27,950 nucleotides of DNA, from IMG/VR virus record IMGVR_UViG_3300020182_000147, positions 1 to 27,950 of that record. One strand, written 5' to 3'. The position numbers and the translations under genes are program-made. The notes under the pieces are model-generated. The model did not search any database. It saw nothing but the letters and a program-made list of their open reading frames with translations, and was not told where the DNA came from. This document shows positions 1 through 7,035 of the stretch, piece by piece (within the stretch, counting starts at the first letter, position 1; each line of letters begins with the position of its first letter). This DNA comes from a virus.

Positions 1-481
1 CTCGACGATTTCCTCCCGCTTGCGGTGGTACAGTATTTTTATTATCTATTTCTATATAAGATACATCAGCATCCAAGTTATATGTAAAATCAGTTAACAC
101 AACAGGAACATTTTGAAATACACCATGTGCATTAAATCTCAATACTGGGGGAGGCAAGCCACGTTGATTATCCATCTTACCAAATCTCATTTTCATCGAA
201 CCTCTAAAAAAGTCCAATGCTCTTAAAATATGATATGCCTGGGCCTCATTCTCAATCAATATAGGTGCAGTTACAGAAAATGTTGCATTTGCTGCAGATT
301 CGAAGAATGCTTGTTGAAAATTTGAGTGAGTTGTAGTAGCCTGTGTATAATTTGTATTAATCATATTACTAATGGTTGGGGTATACGGAAAGTTAAACTT
401 TCGTATTCCACTAAATAGCAATCGATCACTTGGATCAATGATATTAACAGGCTGATGATCGTTGTATGGATTGTACGCCAT
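1..481 (-). CDS. 48: Baseplate tail-tube cap protein gp48-like (partial, 3' end outside window)
   Basis: The reading frame starts at an ATG at 481 and runs off the left edge, giving the first 160 residues. The stretch PPPVLRFNAHG followed by NVPVVLTDFTY and then DVSYIEI is the pattern I associate with the C-terminal domain of T4 gp48, the protein that caps the baseplate and starts tail-tube polymerisation. The N-terminal FNFPYTPTIS and THSNFQQAF segments also fit marine T4-like relatives. A T4-type late box (GATAAATAC, minus strand, 514 to 506) lies about 25 bases upstream of the ATG, as expected for a late structural gene. The protein could be shorter than T4 gp48 (364 residues), since the match lies close to the N terminus. 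gp54 is the main alternative, but its known sequence fits less well. Confidence 0.65.
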   Translation of the reverse strand, partial: MAYNPYNDHQPVNIIDPSDRLLFSGIRKFNFPYTPTISNMINTNYTQATTTHSNFQQAFFESAANATFSVTAPILIENEAQAYHILRALDFFRGSMKMRFGKMDNQRGLPPPVLRFNAHGVFQNVPVVLTDFTYNLDADVSYIEIDNKNTVPPQAGGNRR

Positions 482-505
482 AACTGTTTCTCCTATATTA
501 CATCA

Positions 506-514
506 GTATTTATC
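506..514 (-). promoter_or_regulatory. T4-type late promoter box for gp48
   Basis: On the minus strand this reads GATAAATAC, close to the T4 late -10 element TATAAATA. It lies about 25 bases before the gp48 start. The same GATAAATAC recurs before several other structural genes in the window. Confidence 0.7.
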
Positions 515-553
515 ACAATATAAACTACGTATATTTGGAATATATTAAATAGG

Positions 554-582
554 TTGACAAATAAATAAAAAGAATGTATAAT
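554..582 (+). promoter_or_regulatory. Consensus sigma70 promoter for the gp55-gp47-gp46 operon
   Basis: TTGACA (554-559), a 17-base spacer and TATAAT (577-582) form a perfect host-type promoter. It is followed by the ribosome binding site GGAGA (598-602) and the gp55 ATG at 611. The hexamer is preceded by AAATAGG, the same context as at the promoter at 5097. Confidence 0.85.
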
Positions 583-610
583 AATATTAACTTATTAGGA
601 GACTACAAAA

Positions 611-1501
611 ATGGCCAGACGGCAAAACTACTTAAATAACAGAGATATGCTAAAGCAGATTCATATTTCTAAATCAAATTTTTCATGGTTTGAAGATCAT
701 GACCTATACAATCAATTTGATGTAATCATTGATAATGTTTCTGGCGAACTTGATATAAAAACAGAACTAAATTCATTAATAGAAGTAGCGAGGAATACAA
801 GGGCAGCACGTATTCAAAAAGCAGCATGGGATTTGAACACAGATAAAAAGAAAAAACAAATTGATTTTTCTGTAGATGCATCTTCATTTAATGAAGAAGA
901 ATTGGTATTTCGTGTTATGACATTTGAACATATTCCGGATGAACCAGGAAGAAAACTAAATCCCAAAACAGTAGCAGATCACAAAGTTAAATTAAACTTT
1001 CCACCGTACAAGCATTATATTCTTAGAAATGGCGAAGTTGCCGAAGTAGGCATATCTCATCACAATAAAGATAAAGAATTTGACTTGACATCTGGTAAAA
1101 TTACTGCTACATTAGCAAATATGTATATTAAACTGGTAGAACGTTATTCACAGCGTGGCAACTGGCGTGGTTACACATATATTGATGAAATGAGAGGACA
1201 AGCCTTACTACAGTTGACACAGATTGGTCTACAGTTTAATGAAGCAAAATCAGATAATCCATTTGCTTACTACACTGCAGCAGTTAATAATTCATTTACA
1301 CGTGTTCTTAATATTGAGAAGAAAAATCAAGGCATTAGAGATGATCTCTTAGAGAAGTCAGGTCAGGCTCCTAGTTGGACAAGACAACTTGAACATGAAA
1401 TGAAATCTCAAGAACGGTGGAAGAAGATTATTAGAACTAATATTACAGACGAACAAATACCAACAGAAACTATTAAAGAGATTTACGCAGACGATGAATG
1501 A
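611..1501 (+). CDS. 55: Late transcription sigma factor gp55
   Basis: This is the phage sigma factor that directs host RNA polymerase to late promoters. The C-terminal half matches T4 gp55: NWRGYTYIDEM aligns with its FSGYTQSWKQEM, and NPFAYYTAAVNNSFTRVLNIEKK aligns in parts with its [21 protein letters not shown]. The start also matches: YLNNRDMLKQI against YVNNKELLQAI. The last residues (IKEIYADDE) resemble the hydrophobic-acidic tail that binds the sliding clamp in T4. At 296 residues it is longer than T4 gp55 (185), because about 120 extra residues lie between the N-terminal motif and the sigma region. A strong sigma70 promoter and GGAGA ribosome site precede it. Its stop overlaps the gp47 start by 8 bases, so the two are likely co-translated. 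Confidence 0.85.
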   Translation: MARRQNYLNNRDMLKQIHISKSNFSWFEDHDLYNQFDVIIDNVSGELDIKTELNSLIEVARNTRAARIQKAAWDLNTDKKKKQIDFSVDASSFNEEELVFRVMTFEHIPDEPGRKLNPKTVADHKVKLNFPPYKHYILRNGEVAEVGISHHNKDKEFDLTSGKITATLANMYIKLVERYSQRGNWRGYTYIDEMRGQALLQLTQIGLQFNEAKSDNPFAYYTAAVNNSFTRVLNIEKKNQGIRDDLLEKSGQAPSWTRQLEHEMKSQERWKKIIRTNITDEQIPTETIKEIYADDE

Positions 1502-2507
1502 TAATTTATTCAAAAAATTAGCATACTTTACAGATATACATTTTGGAATGCGTAATAACGCACAACAACATAATAAAGATTGTAGTGATTTTGTTGATTG
1601 GTTTATTGAACAAGCACGTGAAAAGGGATGCGAAACATGCATCTTCGGTGGCGATTGGCACCATAATCGTGCTAGTTTGAACATATCAACAATGAAATAT
1701 TCAATTGAAAGTTTGAGAAAACTGAATGATGCATTCGATAATATATACTTCATTAAAGGCAACCATGATTTGTTTTATCGTGAGAGCCGAGAAGTTAGTA
1801 GCGTGGAGTTTGCTAAAGAATTTGAAAATATTACAGTTATAGATGATACTACAGTGATAGGAGATGTTGCTCTTGTAAGTTGGCTAGTAGGCGATGAATG
1901 GAAGAAAGTACCAAAGATAAAATCCAAGTATATGTTTGGTCACTTTGAACTTCCCACATTTAAATTAAATGCTATGGTAGAAATGCCTGACCACGGTGGC
2001 TTAAAACGAGAAATGTTTGCTCACCAAGATTATGTGTTCACAGGACATTTCCACCAACGTCAAATAAAAGATAAAATAATTTATACTGGTAATGCATTCC
2101 CGCATAACTTTTCGGATGCATGGGACGATGAACGTGGTTGGATGTTCCTAGAATGGGACAATGAACCTGAATTTTTTACATGGAAAGATGCCCCTAAATA
2201 TAAGACAATAAAACTTTCAAGATTATTAGATGATCCTGACAAATATTTACTACCTAAGTCAACAATTAAAGTTTCACTTGATATTGATATTTCTTATGAA
2301 GAAGCTAATTTTATCAAAGATACATTTATTGAAACATATTCATTGCGTGATATAACACTAGTACCCGTTAAATCAAGTGAACACGAAGAAGATACATCAG
2401 CAGAAATTCATTTTGAAACTATAGATCAGATTGTTCTATCACAATTAACATCATTAGATGGTAGTTATGATACTAATGTGTTAATAGAGATTTATAATGG
2501 ATTATAA
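1494..2507 (+). CDS. 47: Recombination endonuclease subunit gp47 (Mre11/SbcD-like)
   Basis: This is the metallophosphoesterase nuclease of the gp46/gp47 complex, which resects DNA ends for recombination-dependent replication. All the phosphoesterase motifs are present in order: DIH (residues 14-16), GGDWHHNR (52-59), GNHD (89-92), GHFE (149-152) and GHFH (184-187). The length of 337 residues is close to T4 gp47 (339). The ATG overlaps the end of gp55 by 8 bases, and the next gene starts 11 bases before the gp47 stop, so the operon is compact. Unlike T4, gp46 does not follow directly; an SDR-like gene lies between the two subunits. Confidence 0.93.
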   Translation: MNDNLFKKLAYFTDIHFGMRNNAQQHNKDCSDFVDWFIEQAREKGCETCIFGGDWHHNRASLNISTMKYSIESLRKLNDAFDNIYFIKGNHDLFYRESREVSSVEFAKEFENITVIDDTTVIGDVALVSWLVGDEWKKVPKIKSKYMFGHFELPTFKLNAMVEMPDHGGLKREMFAHQDYVFTGHFHQRQIKDKIIYTGNAFPHNFSDAWDDERGWMFLEWDNEPEFFTWKDAPKYKTIKLSRLLDDPDKYLLPKSTIKVSLDIDISYEEANFIKDTFIETYSLRDITLVPVKSSEHEEDTSAEIHFETIDQIVLSQLTSLDGSYDTNVLIEIYNGL

Positions 2508-3099
2508 AAAAATTTTAATAACAGGTAATAAAGACTATGGACTTTGTAAAGAAATATGTTATATTTTTGATGATATGGATAATATTGATTATACTAATGT
2601 TTCTAGGTCAAATGGCTGGGAATTAACAAATAAGTCAAATCAGGACAATCTCGCTGATTTTTTTATTTCAGAAGGTTTCAATGTATTCATAAACAATTCT
2701 GCAATGTGGAAATTTCAACAGACATTGTTAGCCGAAACAATGTATAGTCGTATAGTTGAGGCAGATATCGCTGCACATTTCATACATATTGGAAGCACTG
2801 CTGATACTGGTGTAAAGGGCAGAACATGGAGATACCCAACTGAAAAAAAAGCATTGAAAAACTATAACAGAGATTTATCTTATATGGCAATAGGAGGTTC
2901 TAATGTCAAGACAACATTGCTATCTCCTGGAAGTCTGACTACTCCAAATGTGATTAAAAAACATCCGGATAGAAAACTTATTGATACAAGGTATATCGCA
3001 GAAATTATTTTATGGTTGCTTTCTCAACCGGAATATGTTAATATAAACGAGATCAGTCTAGATCCAATTCAAACAGGAACATTTGCAAGAGAGAGGTAG
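2497..3099 (+). CDS. Short-chain dehydrogenase/reductase (SDR)-like protein
   Basis: This 200-residue protein has the landmarks of a small Rossmann-fold SDR. It starts with LITGNKDYGLC, a degenerate TGxxxGxG dinucleotide-binding loop, and has FINNSA in the place of the NNAG motif. IHIGSTAD supplies the usual catalytic serine position, and YPTEK is a YxxxK active-site motif followed by the expected helix. LSPGSLTTP matches the PG segment after the active site. The substrate cannot be told from sequence. It is embedded between gp47 and gp46, overlapping gp47 by 11 bases and ending 7 bases before the chosen gp46 start, so it must be co-expressed with the recombination nuclease. The degenerate glycine motif leaves open that it binds a nucleotide without redox activity. 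Confidence 0.7.
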   Translation: MDYKKILITGNKDYGLCKEICYIFDDMDNIDYTNVSRSNGWELTNKSNQDNLADFFISEGFNVFINNSAMWKFQQTLLAETMYSRIVEADIAAHFIHIGSTADTGVKGRTWRYPTEKKALKNYNRDLSYMAIGGSNVKTTLLSPGSLTTPNVIKKHPDRKLIDTRYIAEIILWLLSQPEYVNINEISLDPIQTGTFARER

Positions 3100-3106
3100 A
3101 TTACTT

Positions 3107-4885
3107 TTGCTAAAGATAAAAAATATTACTATTCGTAATTTTATGAGTGTAGGCAATGTCACACAAGCGATTGACTTAGAAAGAGATTCATTATCACTGG
3201 TTTTAGGTAATAACCTAGACTTGGGAGGAGATGGGTCACGGAATGGAACTGGCAAGACCACACTTATTAATGCACTATCATATGGTTTGTATGGCAATGC
3301 TTTAACTAATATTAAAAAGAATAACCTTATTAATAAAACTAATGGTAAAGGCATGTTAGTTACTGTTGATTTTGAATTTAACAGTAGTGAGTATCGCATT
3401 GAACGTGGGCGTTCACCAAATGTATTCAGACTGAAACGTGACAATGTTGAAATCAACAATATTGAGGATGAAGCACAAGGTGAGATGCGACAAACTCAAG
3501 TTGAAGTTGATTCAATTATTGGTATTTCACATTCAATGTTTAAACATATTGTTGCTCTAAATACATACACTGAACCATTTCTTAGTATGAGAGCGGGTGA
3601 TCAGCGTGATATTATTGAGGAACTACTAGGCATTACTGAACTATCTCGTAAGGCGGAATGCTTACGCGATGATATCAAATTAACCAAAGAACGGATTAAA
3701 GACGAAGAATATCGTCTTAAATCCATTGAAGATGCCAATGGACGTATTTTAAAATCCATTAAAGATATTGAACGTAGACAACGTGTATGGTCACAGAAGC
3801 ATTTTACAGATATCGAAGACCTAGAAACAGGCCTAGATGCGTTATCACATATAGACATTGATGAAGAGATTAAAAACCATATACTGATTTTGGAGTACAA
3901 TGAAAAGAAGACTCGTTTAGATGATGCAGTTCGTTGGATAAATAATCTCAACATAGACGATGCGAAACAAGAAAAAGTTATTGCAAAACTAAAAAACGAA
4001 ATCAAATTATTAAAAGAACATACTTGCTATGCATGTGGACAAGAAATGCATGATGATAAACAAGAAAGTATTCTTGCTGCAAAAGAAGAACAAAAGCAGG
4101 AAGCAACCAGTAATCTACTTGAAAATAATAAACAGTTGGTAGAACATGAAACTATTGTCACAGAAATTGGCGAACTTGGTACTAAGCCTGTAGTTTTTTA
4201 TAAAACCGTAAATGATGCATACGAACATCAAAACTCAGTTAGATTACTAGAAGAACAAATTGAACAGAAAAAACTGACTGAAGATCCATACGAAGATCAA
4301 ATCAATGAAATGAGAGATAGTGCACTTGAAGAATTGGACTATACTAATATGAACACATTGATTTCATATCGTGAACATCAAGAGTTTCTTATGAAATTAT
4401 TAACAAACAAAGATAGTTTTATTCGGAAGAAGATTATAGATCAGAATTTAAGTTTTTTAAATACAAGACTACAAACATATTTGGACAAGTTAGGACTTCC
4501 TCACGAAGTACGATTCCAAAGTGATTTATCTGTAGAAATTACAGAATTGGGCAGAGATTTAGATTTTGATAATTTATCAAGAGGAGAACGTAATAGACTT
4601 ATTCTAGGTTTATCATGGGCATTCCGTGATATATTCGAATCACTGTATAGCACAATCAATGTATTATTCATTGATGAACTTATTGACAGTGGAATGGACA
4701 CCAATGGTGTTGAAGCATCACTCGCAGTACTAAAGAAAATGGTAAGAGATAGTGGACGTTCACTATTTCTAGTATCACATAGAGATGAACTTGTAGGCAG
4801 AGTTAGTGATGTATTGAATGTAGTTAAAGAAAACGGGTTCACTACATTTGCACAAGAAACAGAAACACTAGAACCCAGTGTTTAA
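3107..4885 (+). CDS. 46: Recombination endonuclease subunit gp46 (Rad50/SbcC-like ATPase)
   Basis: This is the SMC-type ATPase partner of gp47. Walker A is GSRNGTGKTT (about residues 43-52). The central region is a long charged coiled coil broken by a CxxC zinc hook, CYAC, at about residues 307-310. The ABC signature LSRGERNR lies near residue 490 and Walker B INVLFIDE near residue 520. I chose the TTG at 3107, which puts the conserved start as MLKIKNITIRNFMSVG, like T4 gp46, and has GAGAGG 10 bases upstream. A TTG at 3083 in the same frame would overlap the SDR gene and lacks a clear ribosome site. The length is 592 residues, against 560 in T4. Confidence 0.92.
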   Translation: MLKIKNITIRNFMSVGNVTQAIDLERDSLSLVLGNNLDLGGDGSRNGTGKTTLINALSYGLYGNALTNIKKNNLINKTNGKGMLVTVDFEFNSSEYRIERGRSPNVFRLKRDNVEINNIEDEAQGEMRQTQVEVDSIIGISHSMFKHIVALNTYTEPFLSMRAGDQRDIIEELLGITELSRKAECLRDDIKLTKERIKDEEYRLKSIEDANGRILKSIKDIERRQRVWSQKHFTDIEDLETGLDALSHIDIDEEIKNHILILEYNEKKTRLDDAVRWINNLNIDDAKQEKVIAKLKNEIKLLKEHTCYACGQEMHDDKQESILAAKEEQKQEATSNLLENNKQLVEHETIVTEIGELGTKPVVFYKTVNDAYEHQNSVRLLEEQIEQKKLTEDPYEDQINEMRDSALEELDYTNMNTLISYREHQEFLMKLLTNKDSFIRKKIIDQNLSFLNTRLQTYLDKLGLPHEVRFQSDLSVEITELGRDLDFDNLSRGERNRLILGLSWAFRDIFESLYSTINVLFIDELIDSGMDTNGVEASLAVLKKMVRDSGRSLFLVSHRDELVGRVSDVLNVVKENGFTTFAQETETLEPSV

Positions 4886-4912
4886 ATAGATACCGTCATA
4901 TAGGAGAAAACA

Positions 4913-5089
4913 ATGACAAACCATGATCAAATTTTAGAGCAAATTGAAGTATATGTTAAGGAACATGCAGCATTCGAAGAAAAGGGTGTTAAAGCGGCGG
5001 CGGCACGTGCTAGAAAAGCACTTGGTGAAATTGGTAAACTAACCAAATCTCGCCGAGCTGAAATTCAAGAAAAGAAAAATAATATGTAG
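4913..5089 (+). CDS. Small basic histone H1-like (Hc1-like) protein
   Basis: This 58-residue, lysine-, alanine- and glutamate-rich helical protein follows gp46 by 27 bases and has a strong ribosome site, AGGAGAAAA. The core EEKGVKAAAARARKALGEI and then KLTKSRRAEIQEKK follow the pattern FxxKGNKAAGTRARKALQEIKKLAxxxRxEIxEKKN of the bacterial and phage Hc1 family of histone H1-like DNA-binding proteins. The likely role is binding phage or host DNA non-specifically (inference from family). Its place at the end of the recombination operon would couple it to DNA metabolism genes. The family assignment is from memory of the motif, not a search. Confidence 0.7.
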   Translation: MTNHDQILEQIEVYVKEHAAFEEKGVKAAAARARKALGEIGKLTKSRRAEIQEKKNNM

Positions 5090-5096
5090 AAATAGG

Positions 5097-5125
5097 TTGA
5101 CATAATAATAAGTATATGCTATACT
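5097..5125 (+). promoter_or_regulatory. Strong sigma70 promoter with no gene directly downstream
   Basis: TTGACA (5097-5102), a 17-base spacer and TATACT (5120-5125). The upstream context AAATAGG is shared with the gp55 promoter. Transcription would start near 5132 and meet an intrinsic terminator at 5212-5238. Confidence 0.8.
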
Positions 5126-5131
5126 TAACTC

Positions 5132-5238
5132 ATACATAAAAAGATAGATTGTTACCCTCTTAACTCTCATTACAACTACTTTTTATTGTATTCTCTATAT
5201 TATAGAGACATAAACCCAGCATTTAATGCTGGGTTTTT
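5132..5238 (+). ncRNA. Candidate small non-coding RNA
   Basis: A near-consensus promoter and an intrinsic terminator enclose about 107 bases without an ATG or a plausible small gene. The predicted transcript starts with an unstructured pyrimidine-rich stretch that contains ACCCTCTTAACTCTCATTAC. A small hairpin follows (TCTCTATA pairing with TATAGAGA, near 5191-5209), then the terminator stem. This is the layout of a phage small regulatory RNA. The alternative is a transcribed leader that reads through the terminator into the 62-residue gene at 5300; however, that gene has its own promoter immediately after the terminator. The ends are estimated. Confidence 0.55.
5212..5238 (+). terminator. 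Intrinsic terminator of the candidate small RNA
   Basis: AAACCCAGCAT pairs perfectly with ATGCTGGGTTT around a TTA loop (11 bp), followed by a run of T. Confidence 0.9.
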
Positions 5239-5240
5239 CA

Positions 5241-5275
5241 TTGACAATTTTTACATATTGTGTTATGATAAATAT
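5241..5275 (+). promoter_or_regulatory. Overlapping sigma70 and late-type promoters for the 62-residue gene
   Basis: TTGACA (5241-5246), a 17-base spacer and TATGAT (5264-5269) with a TGT extension form a host-type promoter. A late-type box GATAAATAT (5267-5275) overlaps the -10 element, so the gene could be read early and late. The ribosome site AGGAGA lies just before the ATG at 5300. Confidence 0.7.
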
Positions 5276-5299
5276 AGTTTATAAAATAGGAGAATTTTA

Positions 5300-5488
5300 A
5301 TGAGCATTACCCGCCAGACTACTGAAAAGACAACAAAAGCCCGCAATGATGCAGAAATGGCAGTAAAAGAATTTTTGAAAAAGGGTGGAAAAATAGAATC
5401 TATTCCTGAAGGGTTGGGCACTGATGCAGCAGATATGAAATATAAATTTAGAAATCCTCCAAAAAGAAAAGTTCCAAAAGAAGACTAA
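5300..5488 (+). CDS. Small charged protein of unknown function (62 aa)
   Basis: I do not recognise a family. The protein is hydrophilic: a charged N-terminal helix (ARNDAEMAVKEFLKKGGKI), a middle with IESIPEG, and a basic, proline-containing tail (NPPKRKVPKED). There is no membrane segment or cysteine. The start is fixed by AGGAGAATTTTAATG. It has its own promoter right after a terminator, and its stop codon shares one base with the ATG of the membrane protein that follows (TAATG), so translation of the two is probably coupled. The phrase KKGGKI with IPEG looks like small proteins of marine T4-like phages, but I cannot assign a role. Confidence 0.7.
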   Translation: MSITRQTTEKTTKARNDAEMAVKEFLKKGGKIESIPEGLGTDAADMKYKFRNPPKRKVPKED

Positions 5489-5820
5489 TGGAATTCATAC
5501 TTAAATCAATAATTGGTGGTATTATTATCGCCAGTGTAGTCACTGTTGCTCAACGTGGAAATCCTACGTTGGGCGCTTTGATTCTAGGTATACCATTAAC
5601 TAGTGTAGTTAGTATACTCTTTATGTACTATTCTGGAGTTGATATTGCTGTATTCTCACAATTAGCAAAAGAGACAATTATATTTGTCTTAGTGAGTTTA
5701 GTATTCTTTCCGTTGTTTGTACTTTTGGTTAAAAATATTGCATTCTTACCTGCGCTATCTATAAGCTTATTTTTAACTATGACTTGTTTATATATTTTAA
5801 AGATTTATCTAGAAAGTTAA
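5488..5820 (+). CDS. Small integral membrane protein (110 aa)
   Basis: Most of the protein is hydrophobic. Predicted membrane helices lie near residues 4-21, 27-47, 62-82 and 86-106, with short polar turns such as AQRGNPT between them and LAKET before the third. There is no signal cleavage site. The fold and length recall small GlpM/DUF3147-type inner membrane proteins, but this is a resemblance of pattern only. Translation is coupled to the preceding 62-residue gene by a TAATG overlap. Its stop overlaps the 3' end of the convergent nuclease gene by 4 bases. The substrate or role is unknown. Confidence 0.65.
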   Translation: MEFILKSIIGGIIIASVVTVAQRGNPTLGALILGIPLTSVVSILFMYYSGVDIAVFSQLAKETIIFVLVSLVFFPLFVLLVKNIAFLPALSISLFLTMTCLYILKIYLES

Positions 5821-6362
5821 TAAAAAGAATTTTTGTCAAATCCATTGACACACGCATCTTTAATCTTATCTGTATTCTTTTGCCAAAATGGATCCCACGC
5901 AGCAAAAATCCATTTACCATGCTTTGCACTTTCATATATCGTATAATTGGTTGTTGTAAATCCTGCTTGATACATGTATTCTGGATAGCACACGAATTGA
6001 CCTTTACGTGTAATTTTAATGAACATGATATTAACATCGTTATCTTCGGAAACGTCAAGACATTGGTCAATCCATTCTTCTAAGATCGGTATATGTTTAT
6101 CCATAAAAAAGTGGTGAAATGTAAAGTCTGCGTAATTTTTACACTCACAATTGAAGTACTTCCAATTATCAGGTGGAATAATATCTCCTTTAAAACTACG
6201 AACTTGGCCTTCGCTTAAATGTTGTGCACGGTGGAAGTTACTTCCACCTATGTATGCACCGCTATTAGGAACACGTACAAAGCTATCACCATATTTCTCA
6301 CTTAGAAATTTAGCTACATCACGTTCATAACTACTTCCTTTTGTTTTACTTTTGCTAGCCAT
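5817..6362 (-). CDS. Putative PD-(D/E)XK nuclease
   Basis: The N-terminal part of this 181-residue protein reads as a restriction-endonuclease-fold core. KGSSYERDVAKFL gives the first helix with a conserved glutamate. RVPNSGAYIGG is the usual segment after it, as in Holliday-junction-resolvase-like nucleases. KGDIIPP supplies the active-site aspartate, and FNCECKNY supplies the ExK part after one strand. The C-terminal half is rich in aromatic residues and may bind DNA or a partner. The start is the ATG at 6362 (MASKSKTKGSSYE); the ribosome site is weak. It overlaps the membrane protein gene tail to tail by 4 bases. Its upstream side is the long structured region 6550-7035 on the same strand. 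Confidence 0.7.
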   Translation of the reverse strand: MASKSKTKGSSYERDVAKFLSEKYGDSFVRVPNSGAYIGGSNFHRAQHLSEGQVRSFKGDIIPPDNWKYFNCECKNYADFTFHHFFMDKHIPILEEWIDQCLDVSEDNDVNIMFIKITRKGQFVCYPEYMYQAGFTTTNYTIYESAKHGKWIFAAWDPFWQKNTDKIKDACVNGFDKNSFY

Positions 6363-6549
6363 ATCTGTCCATTTCTATATAATCATTACTATCTATTTAA
6401 CTATAGTAATTATGTAGTTATCTTTAAGGGTCTAAAGACCCAATACTTTCATTAATTTCTTTCGTTTCACTCATTCAATTAATTCAGTATTTGTTTTTTA
6501 AATTAATAATATTATTACATGGTATTATATATTATAATATAGTCAATCT

Positions 6550-7035
6550 TATATATTCTGTCCTGAAGAGTATCCACAATTGCCCTGTTGCCAGGACAAT
6601 TGATAAAAAACTATAAACAGGTTGTATCCTGTCCTATGTTTCGTACCTAATGTATGTGAACTAGCTGCCAGATACAGCGAGGTCGGTTGGCGATTCCCTC
6701 GTCATTCACTATTGCGTCTTACGACCCAACGGCACCCTTATGATATCTATACATTAAAAAACATCACAGAGCCGATAGTGCTATAGTAGCCTATCATCGG
6801 TTATATTATTAAGCTGGTCAACCACACGCCTTTAGAGATGCGGCTGTTGTAATTAGAATACTTGTATATGTGGTTTACGAGAAGATTGCAGGAATTCATC
6901 CCCACTAGTCTGACGGCGACAGATTATTTCAACTGGCAGTCTCAATCCCGAATCGGGTATCCGATCAACAGGCCCACTATGTTATACGTTATATTAGTCA
7001 TATTATTGGCCTATGTTAGAAATATATTAGTTTTG
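6550..7035 (-). ncRNA. Candidate large structured RNA in a gene-free region
   Basis: The interval 6363-7068 holds no credible gene. Bases 6541-6960 are about 42% GC, while flanking intergenic DNA is far lower. Paired segments include TGTCCTG 6559-6565 with CAGGACA 6592-6598; ACAGG 6617-6621 with CCTGT 6628-6632; CGAGG 6678-6682 with CCTCG 6697-6701; a long hairpin 6772-6800; AACCACA 6820-6826 with TGTGGTT 6869-6875; CCCGA 6947-6951 with TCGGG 6953-6957; and AGGCC 6970-6974 with GGCCT 7008-7012. On the minus strand, GTC-GTAA-GAC (near 6714-6723) is a GNRA-capped loop. A perfect T4 late box lies at 7048-7041 on the minus strand, so a late transcript starting near 7035 would cover the region. 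It does not match tRNA, tmRNA, group I or group II introns as far as I can see. Strand and ends are inferred. Confidence 0.5.

Noticed and set aside
5777-6083. Open frames opposite the nuclease and membrane protein genes
   Set aside because: They overlap genes with clear domain content and have no ribosome site.
6428-6441. GGGTCT/AGACCC hairpin as terminator of the candidate RNA
   Set aside because: The stem is real, but no T run follows on either strand; it may be a processing signal or chance.
6769-6802. AGCCG...CGGTT hairpin resembling group II intron domain V
   Set aside because: The outer sequence resembles domain V, but the bulge and the distal stem-loop (GCTA-TAG-TAGC, no GNRA loop) do not fit, and there is no reverse transcriptase or intron boundary nearby.
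6541-7020. tRNA cluster, tmRNA or group I intron in the gene-free region
   Set aside because: I found no set of acceptor, D, anticodon and T arms with U33 and TTC-type T loop, no tag reading frame ending in ALAA, and no conserved group I core elements. A covariance search is still needed to exclude divergent forms.
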